Shown: positions 1 to 12,199, counted from the stretch's first letter. The stretch: 64,000 nt of DNA from Erodium maritimum (GCA_963921825.1 OY997589.1:73950523-74014522), one strand, 5' to 3'. Program-made: numbers and translations. Notes: generated by a model from the sequence alone, not told the origin.

Positions 1-1300
1 AGAATCCCAGCAATGGATTCTAAATTGGTCTGGCTCCACCCGTGAGTTGGAACTCCAACGAGTTTAACCCACTTAAAGCTTCCTCCCTTTCTTAACAAGG
101 TCTCTTTGTTAAACCCCATCACTACCCATTGAGAAAGTCATGCCCATCTTTTGAGGACCATACGTTCTTATACCAATTTGTCCGAACAATAGATTAACAC
201 CACCCTAATAACCAGAGAATTAATCTTCAAATGAGCTTCACCCTAATTCGCAAATTCCTCTTGTAGACAGGATGTGGAGACATTTTCCCGAAGTTCCCCC
301 CAACCAACCCTCCTCAAACTCCCTTGATAAAGTATCATTAACCTTCAAGCTTACCACGGGCTTTCTTCCTCTAGAACCCAAAATCCAATCCTCCCTCTTT
401 TTGGTAATGATTTGACGCAAATCTAGAACTGGTCTTTGTTCCAAATCTCGTGCAACAAAGAGCTTATTGGTTCCCAATTTAGACCCATCAATCCGTTTCA
501 CAACCTGCTCTAGATCAGTAACGATTCTAAAAGAGACAAAATCGAAGTATTTACCTCTCTGATTCGGATTCGCAGGGAGGTGGACAAAAGTAATTTCTAC
601 CACCGTGCTAAAGATTACTCGGACCCTTTCAATGGTCGTACCCTCTGGAAGGTTGTACGCGAACACCTACATGTTTAACATATTTCCCAGATCTACAACA
701 GTCTTATGTTGAATCTCGGCTTCAACCGAAGCCCCCACGACCTGAGCTCTATTCCCGCATCTTCCTTGTTCCACATTAACATCGATTCCCTCAGCCCTTT
801 TTACCGCAACCTCCTCCGCTGAGAGAACAATAGACATCAACTTCCTCCCTTTTACTGGAGACCATCAGACCCTATTGCTGAACTCACCTTCCACTAGTGT
901 TTTTCATTGCTGCACAAAGCCAAACAGGGCTTCTTATTGATCATGGAGCAAAAGAAATCCTCTGAATTAAAACACGTCGACTGAAAACGGACTTCCTTGG
1001 TCAGGAGATGCCGTAGCAGGAGCCGACGAACGGAGGTCGCTCCTAGGGAAACTTCACCACAGCGATGAAATTGAAGTCGAAGTGGCCGATCTTCGAACTT
1101 GTGCCCGAATGGACTGGAAACGAATACTGATTCAGCGGGAGATCAACCTACAAGGAAGGAAACCAGTGAGAGACGACTTAACAAGCCCGATCAAGCCCTA
1201 GTTCTGCCATCGATGAGGGAATCACCGACGAAGAGGAGCCGATTGAGAGTGGTTGAGTCGAAATCAGGGGCGCGTGCACAAACGCGTTGTTGGGGTTGAT
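1..1300 (-). pseudogene. LINE (L1-type) ORF1 relic: 5' leader, RRM-like domain and part of a DUF4283-like domain
   Basis: Read on the minus strand, a leader of about 450 bp precedes an ATG near 839. An in-frame stop near 680 interrupts the frame, and an open stretch of 142 codons (666-238) follows. It has RRM features: a YNLPEGTT-like RNP2 strand, then GKYFDFVSF as RNP1. Past 238 the frame is broken by stops and shifts, but a recognisable KWVKLVGVPTHGWS segment remains near 40-85, resembling the DUF4283-type domain of plant LINE ORF1 proteins. The element continues off the left edge. It lies inside the gypsy element that resumes at 1301, so it inserted there later. The product would be an RNA-binding chaperone for LINE RNA, but this copy is not functional. 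The exact 5' end of the LINE (about 1290-1300) is an estimate. Confidence 0.65.
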
Positions 1301-1409
1301 AATTTCCTTCCATAGTACTTTACCTCCATGATCTTCTTGAATCCGCCCCTTTGTTTCCTCTTCAAAGTGAAAACTTTGGATATCATTCTTGGCATACTAC
1401 CCTTTTTCC
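1301..1409 (-). mobile_element. Displaced piece of the Ty3-gypsy gag-protease element
   Basis: This short segment lies between the LINE relic and the solo LTR. It is inferred to be the continuation of the minus-strand gypsy body that stops at 4225, because the solo LTR between them carries near-matching flanking pentamers (tttcc at 1405-1409, ttgcc at 4225-4229). No recognisable domain is visible in it. Confidence 0.45.
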
Positions 1410-4224
1410 TGTAATAACCAATCCCGGTCAACGCCAGTCAAACCTGCGAAAAACAGGAAAATTTAAAATATTTAAGTCAGACACTTAATTGAACCTAAAA
1501 TGACCCCGAGGGTCATACCAGACTTAAGTTGACCCCGTTATCGACCAAAGTGAGTTCCAGGGGACTCAGGGCAACTTTATGATCAATTTGGGAAATGTTG
1601 ACTTTTCACTGGAAAAGTCAACCGAGCGACGTTTTGGTCCATTCGAGGACCGTTTTGGATCCAAAAAGCTTAGCCGTCTTCTCAGCGGTCTAAGTTGATT
1701 CGTTTCCTTGTAGCCCGTCAAGTTTCGTAATTTCTTGGAAAAAGTGCCCGTTCGGGGCCCGAAACGTCCGATTTTCGCAAATCTGAGTGAAATATATCCA
1801 ATGGATATTTTCCAAAAAGATGTGGGACCCACCTTGCCACTTGTCAAACAAGTGGTGGTGTTAGGTTTTGGGGGGGAAAAGGAGAGAAGACTACAAGGGG
1901 GGTTCGGCCACCCCTGTTAGAAAGAGAAAACAAAATAAAAAAAAAAGAGAAAAGAGAGTTAGAGAGAGAAGGAGGAGAAGAAGAAGAGAGCTAGGGTTTT
2001 GGGTATCCACTATTCACGTATTCCACCCTTGGATCATCTCAAAGCTTGGAGAATCGAACTCCCCTCGTCTTCCTCTATGGTAATCACCAAACCGATCTTC
2101 GTTTTAGTTAATCTCAAATGTTAGGGTTTGGTTAAAACTATGAGTTTAAGGTTGTATTGAGGTTGGGGGAGTGTTGGAGACGTTTGGGAGACGTTTTGGG
2201 GTGAAGGGAGACGTTTTCCGGCGACCGGGTGCTCGGGAGGAGCTCCGGCCACCATAGGGGGTGGCCGACCGGAGCTAGGGCCGGCCACCACCATGGTGGG
2301 CCGGGCTCACTTGAACCCTAGGACCCACGTCCAAGTTGGGCCGGGTGGGGCCCACGTGCTCGGGTGATCGGGTTCTGTGTTCGGATGGTTTAGAACGTTC
2401 CCCGGACCATTTATCCACAACCGAATCGAAAATTGGATTTAAAAAGCGAAAGTTGTATTTATCGTGTTTAGAAACTTTAAACGTTAATTAATTGACTCGG
2501 AAGTCGGAATTCGATTCCGTCAAGTGCCTAGGAACACTTGAATTATTCTAAGACCATAGAAACGAAAACGGGAATTTTCGGAGCCCCGGGAGGGCGTTTC
2601 CAAAACCCGGCCAGATTCGCCATGTCGGGCGAATCGGGCCTTTATCGACAATGTCGAGTAATCGGAAAGTTTGGGAGTGATCGACATTTTCAGGGTTACG
2701 TTTGGGCGTTAAGTTTATTGAATTTCAGTTTACTCCTGCGAGTTTAAAAGTGACTTAAAATTGTGTTCTTTTAGATCGTGCTGCGGACCGAGGCAAAGGG
2801 AAGCTAGGCAAGTGACTGAGATCACGCCGGGGCTTATTTGGGCACTTTTGGAGAACTTATACGAGGTAGGGAAAAGTAGCCGGATCTCAGCCCTGACTAG
2901 GGAAAGTTACAGTAGAATTGCATGTGACACCGGGGTGTCGTGGGTTAAGTAGGTTTATTTGAATATTAGAAAGGCATGATACGGGAACGTAGCGAATATT
3001 AGAAAAGCATGTGACACTTAGTAGTGTCGTAGGAACAGAGAACTTAGCGATACTAGAACTACTGGAGGCATATGACCATGCCCGGAGGTTGTTTGTTTAA
3101 GTTTATGTCTTGGGTGGCCATGAGAGCCCGTGTTGTATTGTTGGTATCTTGGGTGGCCATGAGAGCCCGTGTTTTATTGTTGGAGTCTTGGGTGGCCGTG
3201 AGTGCCCGTGGGGTTGTTGAGCCCGTGAGTTATTGTTGGTGTGTCTTGGGTAGCCATGAGTGCCCGTGGGGGGTTGTTGAACCTGTGTTTTACCGTGGGT
3301 GGTTTGGGTGGCCGTGAGTGCCCGTGGGGTTGTTGAACCCGAGTCTTGACTGTTGATGTGTCGTGGAGTGTTGGACTGGTGTTGTTGCTGTTGTTGAGCT
3401 TTGGCTGTGATTGTGATTGTGGTTACCTAAGGTTGGGGGCCCGCTTCATGAAACGGGGGTCCACGAGCACACGCGTCTGCATGTTCAGACGGGGTAGGGG
3501 GCCCGCCTGACAACAAAGGTGTCCTGGCCGCGCGTGTGTGGTTTCGGGTTGTGAGTGTGACAGGTCGACAGCCTGATCCGACTTTGTGTCGAGGAAAATG
3601 CAACATGTCGACCGCCTGGCCTGACTGGGATCGGTAAAGGGCGTGAGGGAGATTACTGAGCAGCTGGTATGCGATCCTTTGTGATCTTGGTTGGTGTGCG
3701 ATCCTTTGTGATCTTTTTTGGTGTTGCGTAGTTCTGTCGTGTCCTTGGAGGAGGTCGTCGATAGTTATGTCGGGTCTACATTACGAGTCTGAGTGTTGAG
3801 TCTGTTGAGGAAGGTATCGGGTTGTGTGTCAGTTGAGTACTTGAGTTTGGGGATTGTATTCCCGGTGTTGGGTTTGGTTTTGGTGTGACCGGCTTGTCTG
3901 CTAAGTATGTCGTAGTCAGTCTGTTATCCGTGGTGGTGAGCGAACGCTCACCCCTAGCTGCTTTTCCTACAGGTACTGATCACAGGACGGACTAGGTGAG
4001 ATCTCGAAGCTTGAGGAGCTAGGAGCGGAGTCCGGGTTTTATCTTTTGAGTCTAGTGACGGATACTTGTACTTTGTCCAATTGTTGGGACGCTTTTGAGT
4101 TGTAAATATTATTTTGATTAACTACATGGTAATTTCAAAGTGTTTATTCAAAACAGGTTTCAAATGGTTTATGATTTTAAATGTTCGCGTCCCGAGTTCG
4201 GTTTACTGAAATTGGGGCGTGACA
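1410..4224 (+). mobile_element. Solo LTR, gypsy-type (about 2.8 kb), family TGTAAyAACC...GGGGCGTGACA
   Basis: It starts TGTAATAACCAATCCCGG and ends TTGGGGCGTGACA, giving TG...CA termini. The flanking pentamers tttcc and ttgcc differ at one position, consistent with a mutated 5 bp target-site duplication. Its sequence is closely related over its whole length to the solo LTR at 46,106-48,843, which has an exact TSD and defines the boundaries. It holds no coding domain. It carries a pyrimidine/purine-rich block (about 1,930-2,000), a GC-rich block, a minisatellite at about 3,105-3,345 and the palindrome GAGCGAACGCTC at 3,938-3,949. Open frames inside it are not genes. Confidence 0.85.
3105..3345 (+). 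repeat. Minisatellite inside the solo LTR
   Basis: Imperfect tandem units of roughly 40-65 bp are built on tcttgggtggccatgag followed by gcccgtg and a gttgttgagcccgtg spacer. At least five iterations are visible. The homologous LTR at 47.7-47.9 kb has the same array with a different arrangement of units. Confidence 0.8.
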
Positions 4225-4229
4225 TTGCC

Positions 4230-4720
4230 ACTCCTTGTACAACTTGACGTCCTTCAAGATTGTGCTCTCTAGAAGGGTCATGTAAGTTGCGGTCGTCCAT
4301 CGCAACATCCAATAGCTTGACCTGACCCAAAGGATCTACCTTCGCGTAATGTTTACGATAAAGACCCAATAACACACGTCTCTTCTTGTTTCACACATTT
4401 TTTGAGAAGTTCTCGTCCCTCCACAACACGTTGAGCCACTTGACCCTTGTGGTGCGCGGTTTGACCTTGCGGATGACCTTCCTCTTGGTCACATCCGTTT
4501 TGGTTTCCACCCCACCATCTTTAGGTACAAGTGTTTTCGCCTCCAATTGTCCCAACAAGTCTCCACAAAGGTTTCTTGCTTGAACTTTCGAATGCTCCTC
4601 TAGTACAAGTTCCTTGACATGGACTTTGTTACACCTTGGTGGTAGCTTCTTGCACATCCCACAAGATGGAATGTACTTGGGCTCATCCAAAAGCTCCCCC
4701 ACCAAGGTAGGAACTTCCAC
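4230..4720 (-). pseudogene. Unrecognised basic coding stretch downstream of the gypsy protease
   Basis: Two open stretches (4720-4391 and 4375-4230) in the minus direction are separated by a single in-frame stop near 4390. The predicted protein is rich in Lys, Arg and Val, with a cysteine-containing start (MCKKLPPRC) and later segments such as KRKVIRKVKPRTTRVKW and YRKHYAKVDPLGQVKLLD. I do not recognise a domain. It sits where the protease-RT linker or the 3' part of a polyprotein would be, and it is broken by the solo LTR insertion at 4225. Confidence 0.4.
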
Positions 4721-4759
4721 ATTTGTCTCACTACCCTTGATGTCTCCAAGAAAGGTAGA

Positions 4760-5422
4760 CTAAGAAGAACAATTTAAGATTGAATTCAATTGCATAGATG
4801 AAATTATTTTACCTCTTGTGATCTTTCTTTCGAGTAGGATTCCGCACGGTGTCCCCTCCAAGATCCATATTGTGTTGGTATGTGGGATGAGTACACTTTG
4901 TATGCGATCGAGAAAATCCCAACCCATAACAAAGTTGTAGTCATCAAGGCTCATGACCAACAAGTCTACCTTTTCGCTCCAAGTTCCAATCTTAAATTGG
5001 GCATCTCGAGCTATGCCCTCCACTTGGGTTGGTTCCTTGTTTACCGTCTTCACGGTCGAACATGATTTGAGTATTTTGAGCCCCATTCTCTTGGTTGTCT
5101 TAATACTCACGAATAAGTCTAAAGCACCCGTATCCACAAGGGCCTTCATGTTGACTCCATTCGCCTTGGTATATACATACATGGAACCTTTACGCCCCTC
5201 CCTTCCTTCCTTCGCTCGCATTGCACCCAAGAGAATTAAAGAGCTCATGGTGGTCTCTTGCGGCGGTTCAGGCATGGTTTCCATAGCCTTAAGGATAGAC
5301 TTACTCGGGTAAACCTTCATCATGTTAGGGCCATCATGGAAATAACATTTCAAAGGAATACGAATAACACTTGAGTTGCCCGAATTAGATGGCTTCTCGC
5401 CATCGTATTTGGGCTTCTCCAT
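4760..5422 (-). pseudogene. Ty3-gypsy retropepsin-like aspartic protease region
   Basis: The open frame of 220 codons starts within the gag/protease linker. A cysteine-poor segment CYFHDGPNMMKVYP near residue 26 looks like a zinc knuckle that has lost most of its ligands. The protease core follows: ALVDTGALDLFVS holds the catalytic Asp (DTG), and VMGWDFLDR corresponds to the conserved downstream strand. In the family this enzyme cleaves the Gag-Pol precursor as a homodimer inside the particle. Length and motif order fit a gypsy retropepsin. It is separated from gag by stops and shifts, so the polyprotein is not intact. Confidence 0.75.
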
Positions 5423-5549
5423 TGAAATGTCTCTCCGGTTATCCTCCTTATGATGGGCATATCATGCTTGACACCTTCATGTATTGCTCTGTCCTTCTTG
5501 GTGTAATCCACCAGAGACTCTGCACCTCGGATAACATCATTTAGAGACC

Positions 5550-6368
5550 TTACATTGGCTCTCCGTAGCTCCGCCTACGCCCAAGTAGCCAACCCATCTT
5601 TGAACTGGAAAAGAATTTCCTTTCTTCCAAATACCGGTATCTCCAACATGATCTCCTGAAAAGCAACCACATATTCTTCAATGGTGCCTTTCTGAGTGAA
5701 GTGACAAAGTCTTCCCCTTGCTTATTCCTCAGCATTTTCAGGTCAAAAATACTATACGAATTCATCCTTGAAATCCAACCATGAGTCAATTTTTTCCTCC
5801 TCGTCGGATTCAGCGCTTTGACACCTTCCGCGCCACCAGAGACTAGCAATGTCAACAAGATAAGAATAAATATTGTTCAACTTACTTGCGTCATCTATAA
5901 CTCCCTTAGCCTCAAAATTATTTTCTATTCTCCATTGAAAATATTCCACCTTTTTTGCATTACAAACACTTGTAAAAAACCTTTGGTCTAGGAATATCAA
6001 TCCTAGGAGCGCCTACGCCTTCATTAGCCAAAGCTTTCTTATAGATATTTAGTTCATCATGCAAAACAGTCACAACAGCTTATCCACATAAGGCTTCAGG
6101 ATAACATCCAAAACTTTGATATTGGCTCCCACAATGGTTTCATCATCCTCAGCTAGCGTAAGTATTCATTCTCCAACCCCTTGAACTTCTTATCCCCCCT
6201 TATCACATATTCCTCCAAAAGAGAAACACGATCCTCTAAAGAAACTGATGAAGAAGAATCAATTTCACAAAGAATAGGGTCTTTGGACTTACTTATTTTC
6301 TTCAGATTCACCTTGGAAAAATCACGTCTGGTAGCCTCCACTTCATGCGTGAGTTCCTTTTCTGCCAT
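5550..6368 (-). pseudogene. Ty3-gypsy gag (capsid) relic
   Basis: The likely start is the ATG at 6368 (MAEKELTHEVEATRRDF), about 20 bp inside the PBS, followed by a predicted coiled-coil-like stretch (SLEDRVSLLEEYV). After breaks, 6000-5752 carries the capsid signature YFQWRIENNF and LWWRG, and 5700-5560 in a shifted frame carries EEYVVAFQEIML and ELRRANVRSLN, which are typical of the Retrotrans_gag domain. Several stops and frameshifts are present. The role of the intact family protein is to form the cytoplasmic capsid. This copy is dead. Confidence 0.75.
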
Positions 6369-6388
6369 TGCTTGATGCCTAAATCAAT

Positions 6389-6400
6389 GCTTTGATACCA
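6389..6400 (-). other. Primer-binding site of the gypsy element
   Basis: On the minus strand TGGTATCAAAGC lies just inside the LTR end. It matches the initiator-tRNA-Met-type plant PBS (TGGTATCAGAGC) at all but one position. Confidence 0.8.
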
Positions 6401-6402
6401 CT

Positions 6403-7023
6403 TGTCACGGGACCAAATTCAGCGACTCGATCCGTGCGGCTCACGACCTTGCACAAGTCTCTTTACCGAGCTTTACAAGTCTTCGTGACCATCCTTACCA
6501 CTTTGCGGAAGCGATTTGATAAACGAACACATGAAAAACACGAACTAGAAATGAAAAAGAACAGATTGACACTCAAAGAGTAGCTTTTTTCTTAACTTGT
6601 ATAAAGTGGTGAATGAATACAAATGGCCCATCTACCATGTATTTTTACTACTCCAAGGAGATCTTCACTTGATCTCTTGGTTACAACAGCAAGGGATTTG
6701 ATTCCCACAATAAAAAAAGATATGATTTTGAATTCAAATCATATTTGATCTTGAATTCAAAGTCAAATGCAAGTTGACCCAATCTTGATATGAATGAAGA
6801 GATATAAATTCTTTATTCTCCTCCTTCTTGTCCCAATGCCCATTTGTCCACCCATGTGGCTATTCTTCCCTTGATTCATGCCTCTTGTCCCCATGTTGCA
6901 CCACATTGGCCCGTGTCTTCCCCTTTGCCATCACATGCCATGCATGTGCCTTGACCAAACCACTTTGTCGCCATCACATGCCATACATGTGCCTAGGACT
7001 GAGCCAACGTTCGGTCTGTGACA
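6403..7023 (-). mobile_element. 5' LTR of the gypsy gag-protease element (621 bp)
   Basis: Read on the minus strand it begins TGTCACAGACC at 7023 and ends CCCGTGACA at 6403, next to the PBS. The termini form the inverted repeat TGTCAC/GTGACA. The matching 3' LTR is not in the window, so the TSD cannot be tested. Confidence 0.75.
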
Positions 7024-7497
7024 CTAAATAGGCCTCTTAAACCAAAAACATTAATGTTTACACCAATTTTTTTTTTGAAAGGATATTATCCCATCTCATA
7101 ATAACGCCAAACATACAAACATAATCAGGAAAAAAAATCCAAAACAGCCAAGAATATAGCCTGGGACGCCATCAATAATAAGTGTCTCGACGCTTTAGGC
7201 TAATCGACACAACTCTTACAAGCAATCTAGAAGGACAACTACACACATTTTGTCCCTCTCACATTTTCATCTTTTTTTTTCAAAGGTCCAACTTCACAAA
7301 CCGGAGCTCCAAGTGTCTGACTAATCAATCAAGACAACAAGTCAGACGTATTTTTACAAATTTTGGGGACTAAGCGCCGCATAAGCGAGACTAAGGGGGA
7401 ACTTTTACAACCTTGGCTATAATGACTCCAAAGTAATCAATAATTATTCCTTCTTTTTATAGAGTAATCAAATAAGTACCTTTCTTATTCTTTCGGA

Positions 7498-7575
<78 letters not shown>

Positions 7576-7659
7576 GAGATTAGTGAGTTGATCCCTGACT
7601 ACTAAATTACAAGATCACTTAATCGTTTGAGCAAGTAAGTTCTTGAAAAATACAATTAT
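7024..7659. other. Non-coding AT-rich stretch with poly-T runs and a microsatellite
   Basis: Two poly-T starts (about 7069 and 7267) followed by non-repetitive sequence could be tails of minus-strand retroposons. I could not find matching duplications. No gene is visible. Confidence 0.4.
7501..7573. repeat. (AT)n microsatellite, about 36 units
   Basis: Uninterrupted alternating AT for 73 bp. Confidence 0.99.
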
Positions 7660-7675
7660 TCCAAATATTACTTCC

Positions 7676-9575
7676 CTTTTTTATCAGCAAAGTAATATAT
7701 CAAAGCTGCTCTTTGAAATAAAGAGCATGGGGAAGTACAATGAAAGAGCAATTCACTCTAATAGGATCCTCGATGAACACCTCAACAACCTGAGGCAACA
7801 CAACAACCACTTGACAAGCGAGCGCTGACATGACAGCTCAGCCTCATGACATACACAACAATGTGTGTAAACAACGAAAAAGGTCTAAATACCCAAATTT
7901 TACAACCATTAAGAGCTAAATAGTGAACTAGGTCTAAAACCCTGATTTTTCTACTATGAAGCCCACAAGAAAGAAAAGGTCAAAACCCTGATTTTCCAAA
8001 CATTAAACACAAACGATACTGAAATAAACCAATCCACTACCATAGAAAGAAGAACACCCTGTCTCATTAGGACCATCAATCCGTCACACACACTGGAAGA
8101 CGACCACTAACAAATCGGTGGCCAACACCACAAACGACGGAGACAGAACTAAAAGGTAAAACCCCCAAGAACACACTACACTAAGGCCAAACTACTCATC
8201 GTGGGTCAACACCTAAACCGACGAATCCTACCCAAAAAAGTTGAAGGAAGCAGAATAAATCCAACAAATTACGATAGTGGCACAATGAGGGGAACACTAA
8301 ACTATAGCAGGAGAAAAGGAATACTAGTAAGCCTCAGCTAATCACCAGGTCCACGACGATCAACACCCGGGGGATGAAGAAACGCGTCCCACAACCAGGC
8401 CTAAAAAGAAATTCTAGGTAACAGAGTGAACCAATTGTTGCGCCTAGACCAGAGCCACAACAATCCACTTCCATGAGGATGAAGAAGCGCGTCCCACGAC
8501 CAGCTCTGAAAAAGGCACCTCCGAAGCTACGCTCACCCCGAAAGCCTCAAAGAACCACCAAACCCCTGAAAATCCCAAGTTGATGTAGAGGCACGTCCCA
8601 CGATAATCTCTGAAAAGTCACCTCCAAAATGGCTCAATCCCCCACCACACTGCCTCAAGAGAGAAACAACGGAGTCAGGTTACCCGGAGGCCAACACCCA
8701 AACCGACTCGACATCCTTGTAACTGCTAGGGAGCCGAACAGAACCGGCGAGTAGCTTTGTCGAGGAGGGTGTAGGAACATTCTGGACACAAAGTTCGGAA
8801 CAGGGGAAAGAGCGGCGAACCAAGTCCGGCACGACGAGAACAGATACGGCGAACCATAAACGGAACTGGGCCAGGCCCAGGCCTTGGGCTAGCCCAAGAC
8901 CTGACCCAATCAGAAAGTCTGGCCGGGCCAGACCTAGTAGCCGAACTAGGCCAATTGGCACAGGCCCAAGGGTGCGACCCAGGCTAAGACACAGTCCAGG
9001 CCCAGGCCCGACGAGGCCAAGGCAACGCGACCCAGGCACAAATCAGAGCCTTGAACCCCGTCTCAGGTCCGACGCGACTCCGACGTTACCTGTAGAAACC
9101 GGCGGCTGAAGAACCCGGCGAGCAGATCCCGACCTTTTGAGCAACAAGGCACCCACTACACCATCTCTACCGGATAAAATGACGTCGGGGGCGGTAGATC
9201 TGAAAGTGAGGCAGATCTAAACCTCCGAGACACAGCTCCGGCAAGAATCGAGGCGCACCAGCTGGAACCACGACGCCCAGGCGAGCCTTCACACGACACA
9301 GGCGAGCCTTCAACTCAGAGGCAAAGGAGATCCTTCCACGACGAGCTCAAGCGGTCGTACGCGAGGAGCAGGGGAAAACGGCGGAGAGAGGAGTTAGGTT
9401 TAAGGGAAGGATACCTTTGGATTAAGGGAGAGACAACACAAGTTAAGGGAGAGACACCGCCGGCGACATCCGAGGCCGGACGCCGTCGGCGGAGAGAGGA
9501 AAACGAAGGCAACGGCTAGGGTTAGGGGAAGGTGGTCGAAGGTCTTGAGAGAGTTTTTTCCTAGACTAAAGTTAA
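7676..9575 (-). mobile_element. LINE-like non-autonomous retroposon (about 1.9 kb) with a 16 bp TSD
   Basis: Exact duplications tccaaatattacttcc at 7660-7675 and 9576-9591 bracket the insertion. The left end begins ctttttt then atcagcaaagtaatatat, which read on the minus strand is a 3' end finishing in a short A tract. The right end on the minus strand is a pyrimidine-rich leader with a CCCTAACCCTAGCC-like start, as in plant mRNA leaders. The AC-rich half contains scattered copies of an AACCCTGATTTT motif shared with the element at 52.6-54.5 kb. No ORF1 or ORF2 domain is visible. The GC-rich open frames at 8680-9039 and 9315-9512 are not convincing genes. Confidence 0.8.
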
Positions 9576-9591
9576 TCCAAATATTACTTCC

Positions 9592-10880
9592 TAACCAATT
9601 ATTTATGGTGGATTTACACGTGATATCATTTCGGATACAAAATAAAGGTTTTCTTTTTCTAAAATAGGCGTTATGTTTTGAATTTGAATAAGGAGTCGTA
9701 AAAAATATAAACTTTATTCAGCATGATAAAATAGAGGTATCGAACGCTAACCCTATTACAAAATGTCCGTTTAAAGGAAAAGTAATTGGGAGGCGACCTT
9801 AATGCTTGTGACTATAGACAAGAAATCGTCGAGGATGATCATTTCCTGACTCAACTTGAAAATACTAATGGTAAAATAGCGGGGGCACTTGAGGGGATAA
9901 TGGGCATATAGAGAGAACGCTAAGAAATGGGGGAACTATGTTTCCGGACTTGCACCGACCTAAGCACGGCGAGGTGTGCTTCCCCACACACACCTCGTTG
10001 TTGGAGGGGCCGCTCATTGACCCTGGGGAGACTTCTGGTAGACCTCGCCTTGTTTATTTCCCGAGCATCAATTTCCTTCGCTGGGTTGAGAGCTGTTATA
10101 AGTGTTCCACGACGGTATCAAGTTGGGGTCGAGTTTTCTCCTATCACTACCAGAATGAGCAACCATTAGTTCCACTCTCCTTTAACCCCATCGGGGATGT
10201 TAGGGTCACGATCCAGTGGAGGCGGTTGGAACGGTCATACGCGGAGGCCACGAGCGACCGGTTGTCTTCTAAGCTGATGGTCGGACCTTAGGACATGCCT
10301 CCAATGAGTCTGGACTAGAGGTGGATGCGGCAAAGGCGACGGAGGCCGTAGCGGATGCGGCATTGGGTTGTCCCTTATGGGAGGAGAGGGATGGTGTTGG
10401 AGATGGGGGATGGTCCCAAGGGGATGGATGGGGTGTCATGCCTAGTGGTGAAGAGGGAAGTCGGTACTCCATTCGAATATTGTGATTGGTTGTAATCAGG
10501 GTTATAGATGCGGCGATTTGTTGTGGTGACGATGCTCACGAGAAAATGGGGATGGTCACCACCACAAGGGGAGGCGTTGGATCTTGGTACACTAATAGGA
10601 ACTTGGAGGAAAATGGCCTCTGAAAGATCGGGACATCACCCACCGTGAACAGAGGCAGTGGCTTAGACGGCAGCAAAGGGTGTTGTTGCTGGGGTTGAGG
10701 GTGTGTCGTCGCGGATCTGGGAGGAACTCATAGCTAAAGGGGCGGACAAGATTGTTGCAGTAAAGGAAGGGAGGCTTACAGACGGGATGATGAGCCAACG
10801 ATTAGTGGAAAACGGGACACTGCTCGGGAAAATTGGCGTTGAGGATGCTGAGGGGTGCTAAGGCCTATAGAGCATAGAGC
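9592..10880 (+). other. Unassigned sequence with a degraded coding-like stretch
   Basis: An open stretch of 117 codons (9938-10291, +) with the segments SINFLRWVESCYKC and DVRVTIQWRRLERSY ends at a stop. Shifted frames downstream stay coding-like (VDAAKATEAVADAALGC near 10,320; IWEELIAKGADKIVAV near 10,710-10,765). Composition and frame persistence suggest an old pseudogene, possibly of element origin. I do not recognise the family. Confidence 0.3.
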
Positions 10881-10992
10881 AACATGATTCGATAAAAAGA
10901 TATAGATAATTTCTTAGAGTATTAAAAAATATATATCAACTTGATAAAAAAATAATTAAATTATAAAGGGAAAACCAATTTAATCATTATTA

Positions 10993-12160
10993 TTTTTTTG
11001 AGCGAAAGTTGCGCTATTATTTCGAAAAAGCAATTACATTACCGTGCGTCGAGGAACAAGCTCCTCGACCAAAAAAGGGACAGATTGGATGAACAATTGT
11101 TCTCTGATCCTTGTAGTACCATAACCGTCACAAGTAATGTTTTGACGCCTCATGGGTAGGGACAGAATACGGAAAGGGGAAAGGGGTACCGAAAATCCTG
11201 AAGGATATCAACAGTGGTGATGGCGGGAGGCAAAGCATCGTCATGAGACCCCTACCAGGGCCAATCCCCAATGCTCATCCAGCCTCTCATTCCTCATGGC
11301 GTGGTTGCTTCCCCGCCCTGACCTGCTCCTCCCGAGGTGCTCCAGCTGGTGACCTCTTGAGTGCTCCAGTGCCCTCTCCAAGGATTGAATGTTGTGCCCG
11401 AAACGACACTGTGGTGATGATGAAGGAAGTCGAGCACACAAACATGTCCCTAACCACCCCCGTACCCGGAGTCCGAAGACAAGCTGGAAGCGAGAGGAGG
11501 TGGGGAGGCGTGGCTCGTCGAACCCTCGGAGGCCCTGGCGAAGACGCAACCCTAGTCATAGCGCCTCCCGGAATATGAACCAGAGCAAGGTCATGGTACG
11601 CCCGGGAACTTAGAGATTTAGGGTTCGGAGGAAGAGGGACGAAGTCGTTGCTTGGGAAGGAAGTAACCCAGGGCCTCCGCAAAAAACCTCCCCTCCTCGG
11701 TTCCACGATCATAGGGAGAGGAGATTTTTCTGAGGAGCCGAAAGCCACGACCAACATCATCATTAGTGGAGAGAGAGAGAAGGAGGTCGAACATGTTGTG
11801 TGGTCGTCCTCCAACGGTGGCTCTTATCCTCTGCACCGGACACGGTCTGTGAGGGACAAGACCACACGAGGGGGGCAGCATCGACAACCACAGTAGCATC
11901 ATGCACAGAGGGAGGCACGACAGAGGTCATCTCGACGGCAGGGACAGGGAAAAGCACCATAACTAGCGGTGTGGTGGCTAGCGGCGACTCGAGAAGAGCC
12001 CTAGCGGAGAAAACTCTCGCAGGACCTAAAAGGATGTGCAGAGGAGAGGATGGATAGAGAAGAGAAGAAAAACCATGGCATAAGTCATGTCAATTTCCAT
12101 AGCTATAGTGTTGCGTACAACGACCGAGCTTTCAAAACCCTAACAGAACACGCTGTATAA
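10993..12160 (-). mobile_element. Possible LINE-like retroposon, minus orientation
   Basis: A poly-T run (10,993-10,999) followed by gagcgaaagttgcgc and a GC-rich body resembles the 3' ends of the other minus-strand LINE-like insertions. I did not find a flanking duplication, so the right end is a guess from the drop in GC content. The many overlapping open frames on both strands (11,241-12,057) reflect base composition; none shows a recognisable domain. Confidence 0.35.
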
Positions 12161-12199
12161 ATATTAAATATAATATTAATATATGTGAACAAGATTATT

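Larger units (their letters stand above)
4225..6402 (-). mobile_element. Ty3-gypsy internal region encoding gag and protease only, degenerate
   Basis: The minus-strand order is PBS, gag, degenerate zinc knuckle, aspartic protease, then an unrecognised basic coding stretch. No reverse transcriptase, RNase H or integrase is visible before the body is cut by the solo LTR at 4224 and the LINE at about 1300. The 5' LTR is 6403-7023. The 3' end and 3' LTR are not in the window. Either this is a gag-pro non-autonomous element, or pol lies beyond the LINE to the left. Confidence 0.75.

Noticed and set aside
7501..7573. Possible origin or structural element at the (AT)n tract
   Set aside because: A simple microsatellite in plant DNA; no supporting motif.
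11241..12057. Overlapping frames up to 175 codons on both strands
   Set aside because: The same compositional effect in a probable retroposon; no domain, start context or splice structure supports a gene.
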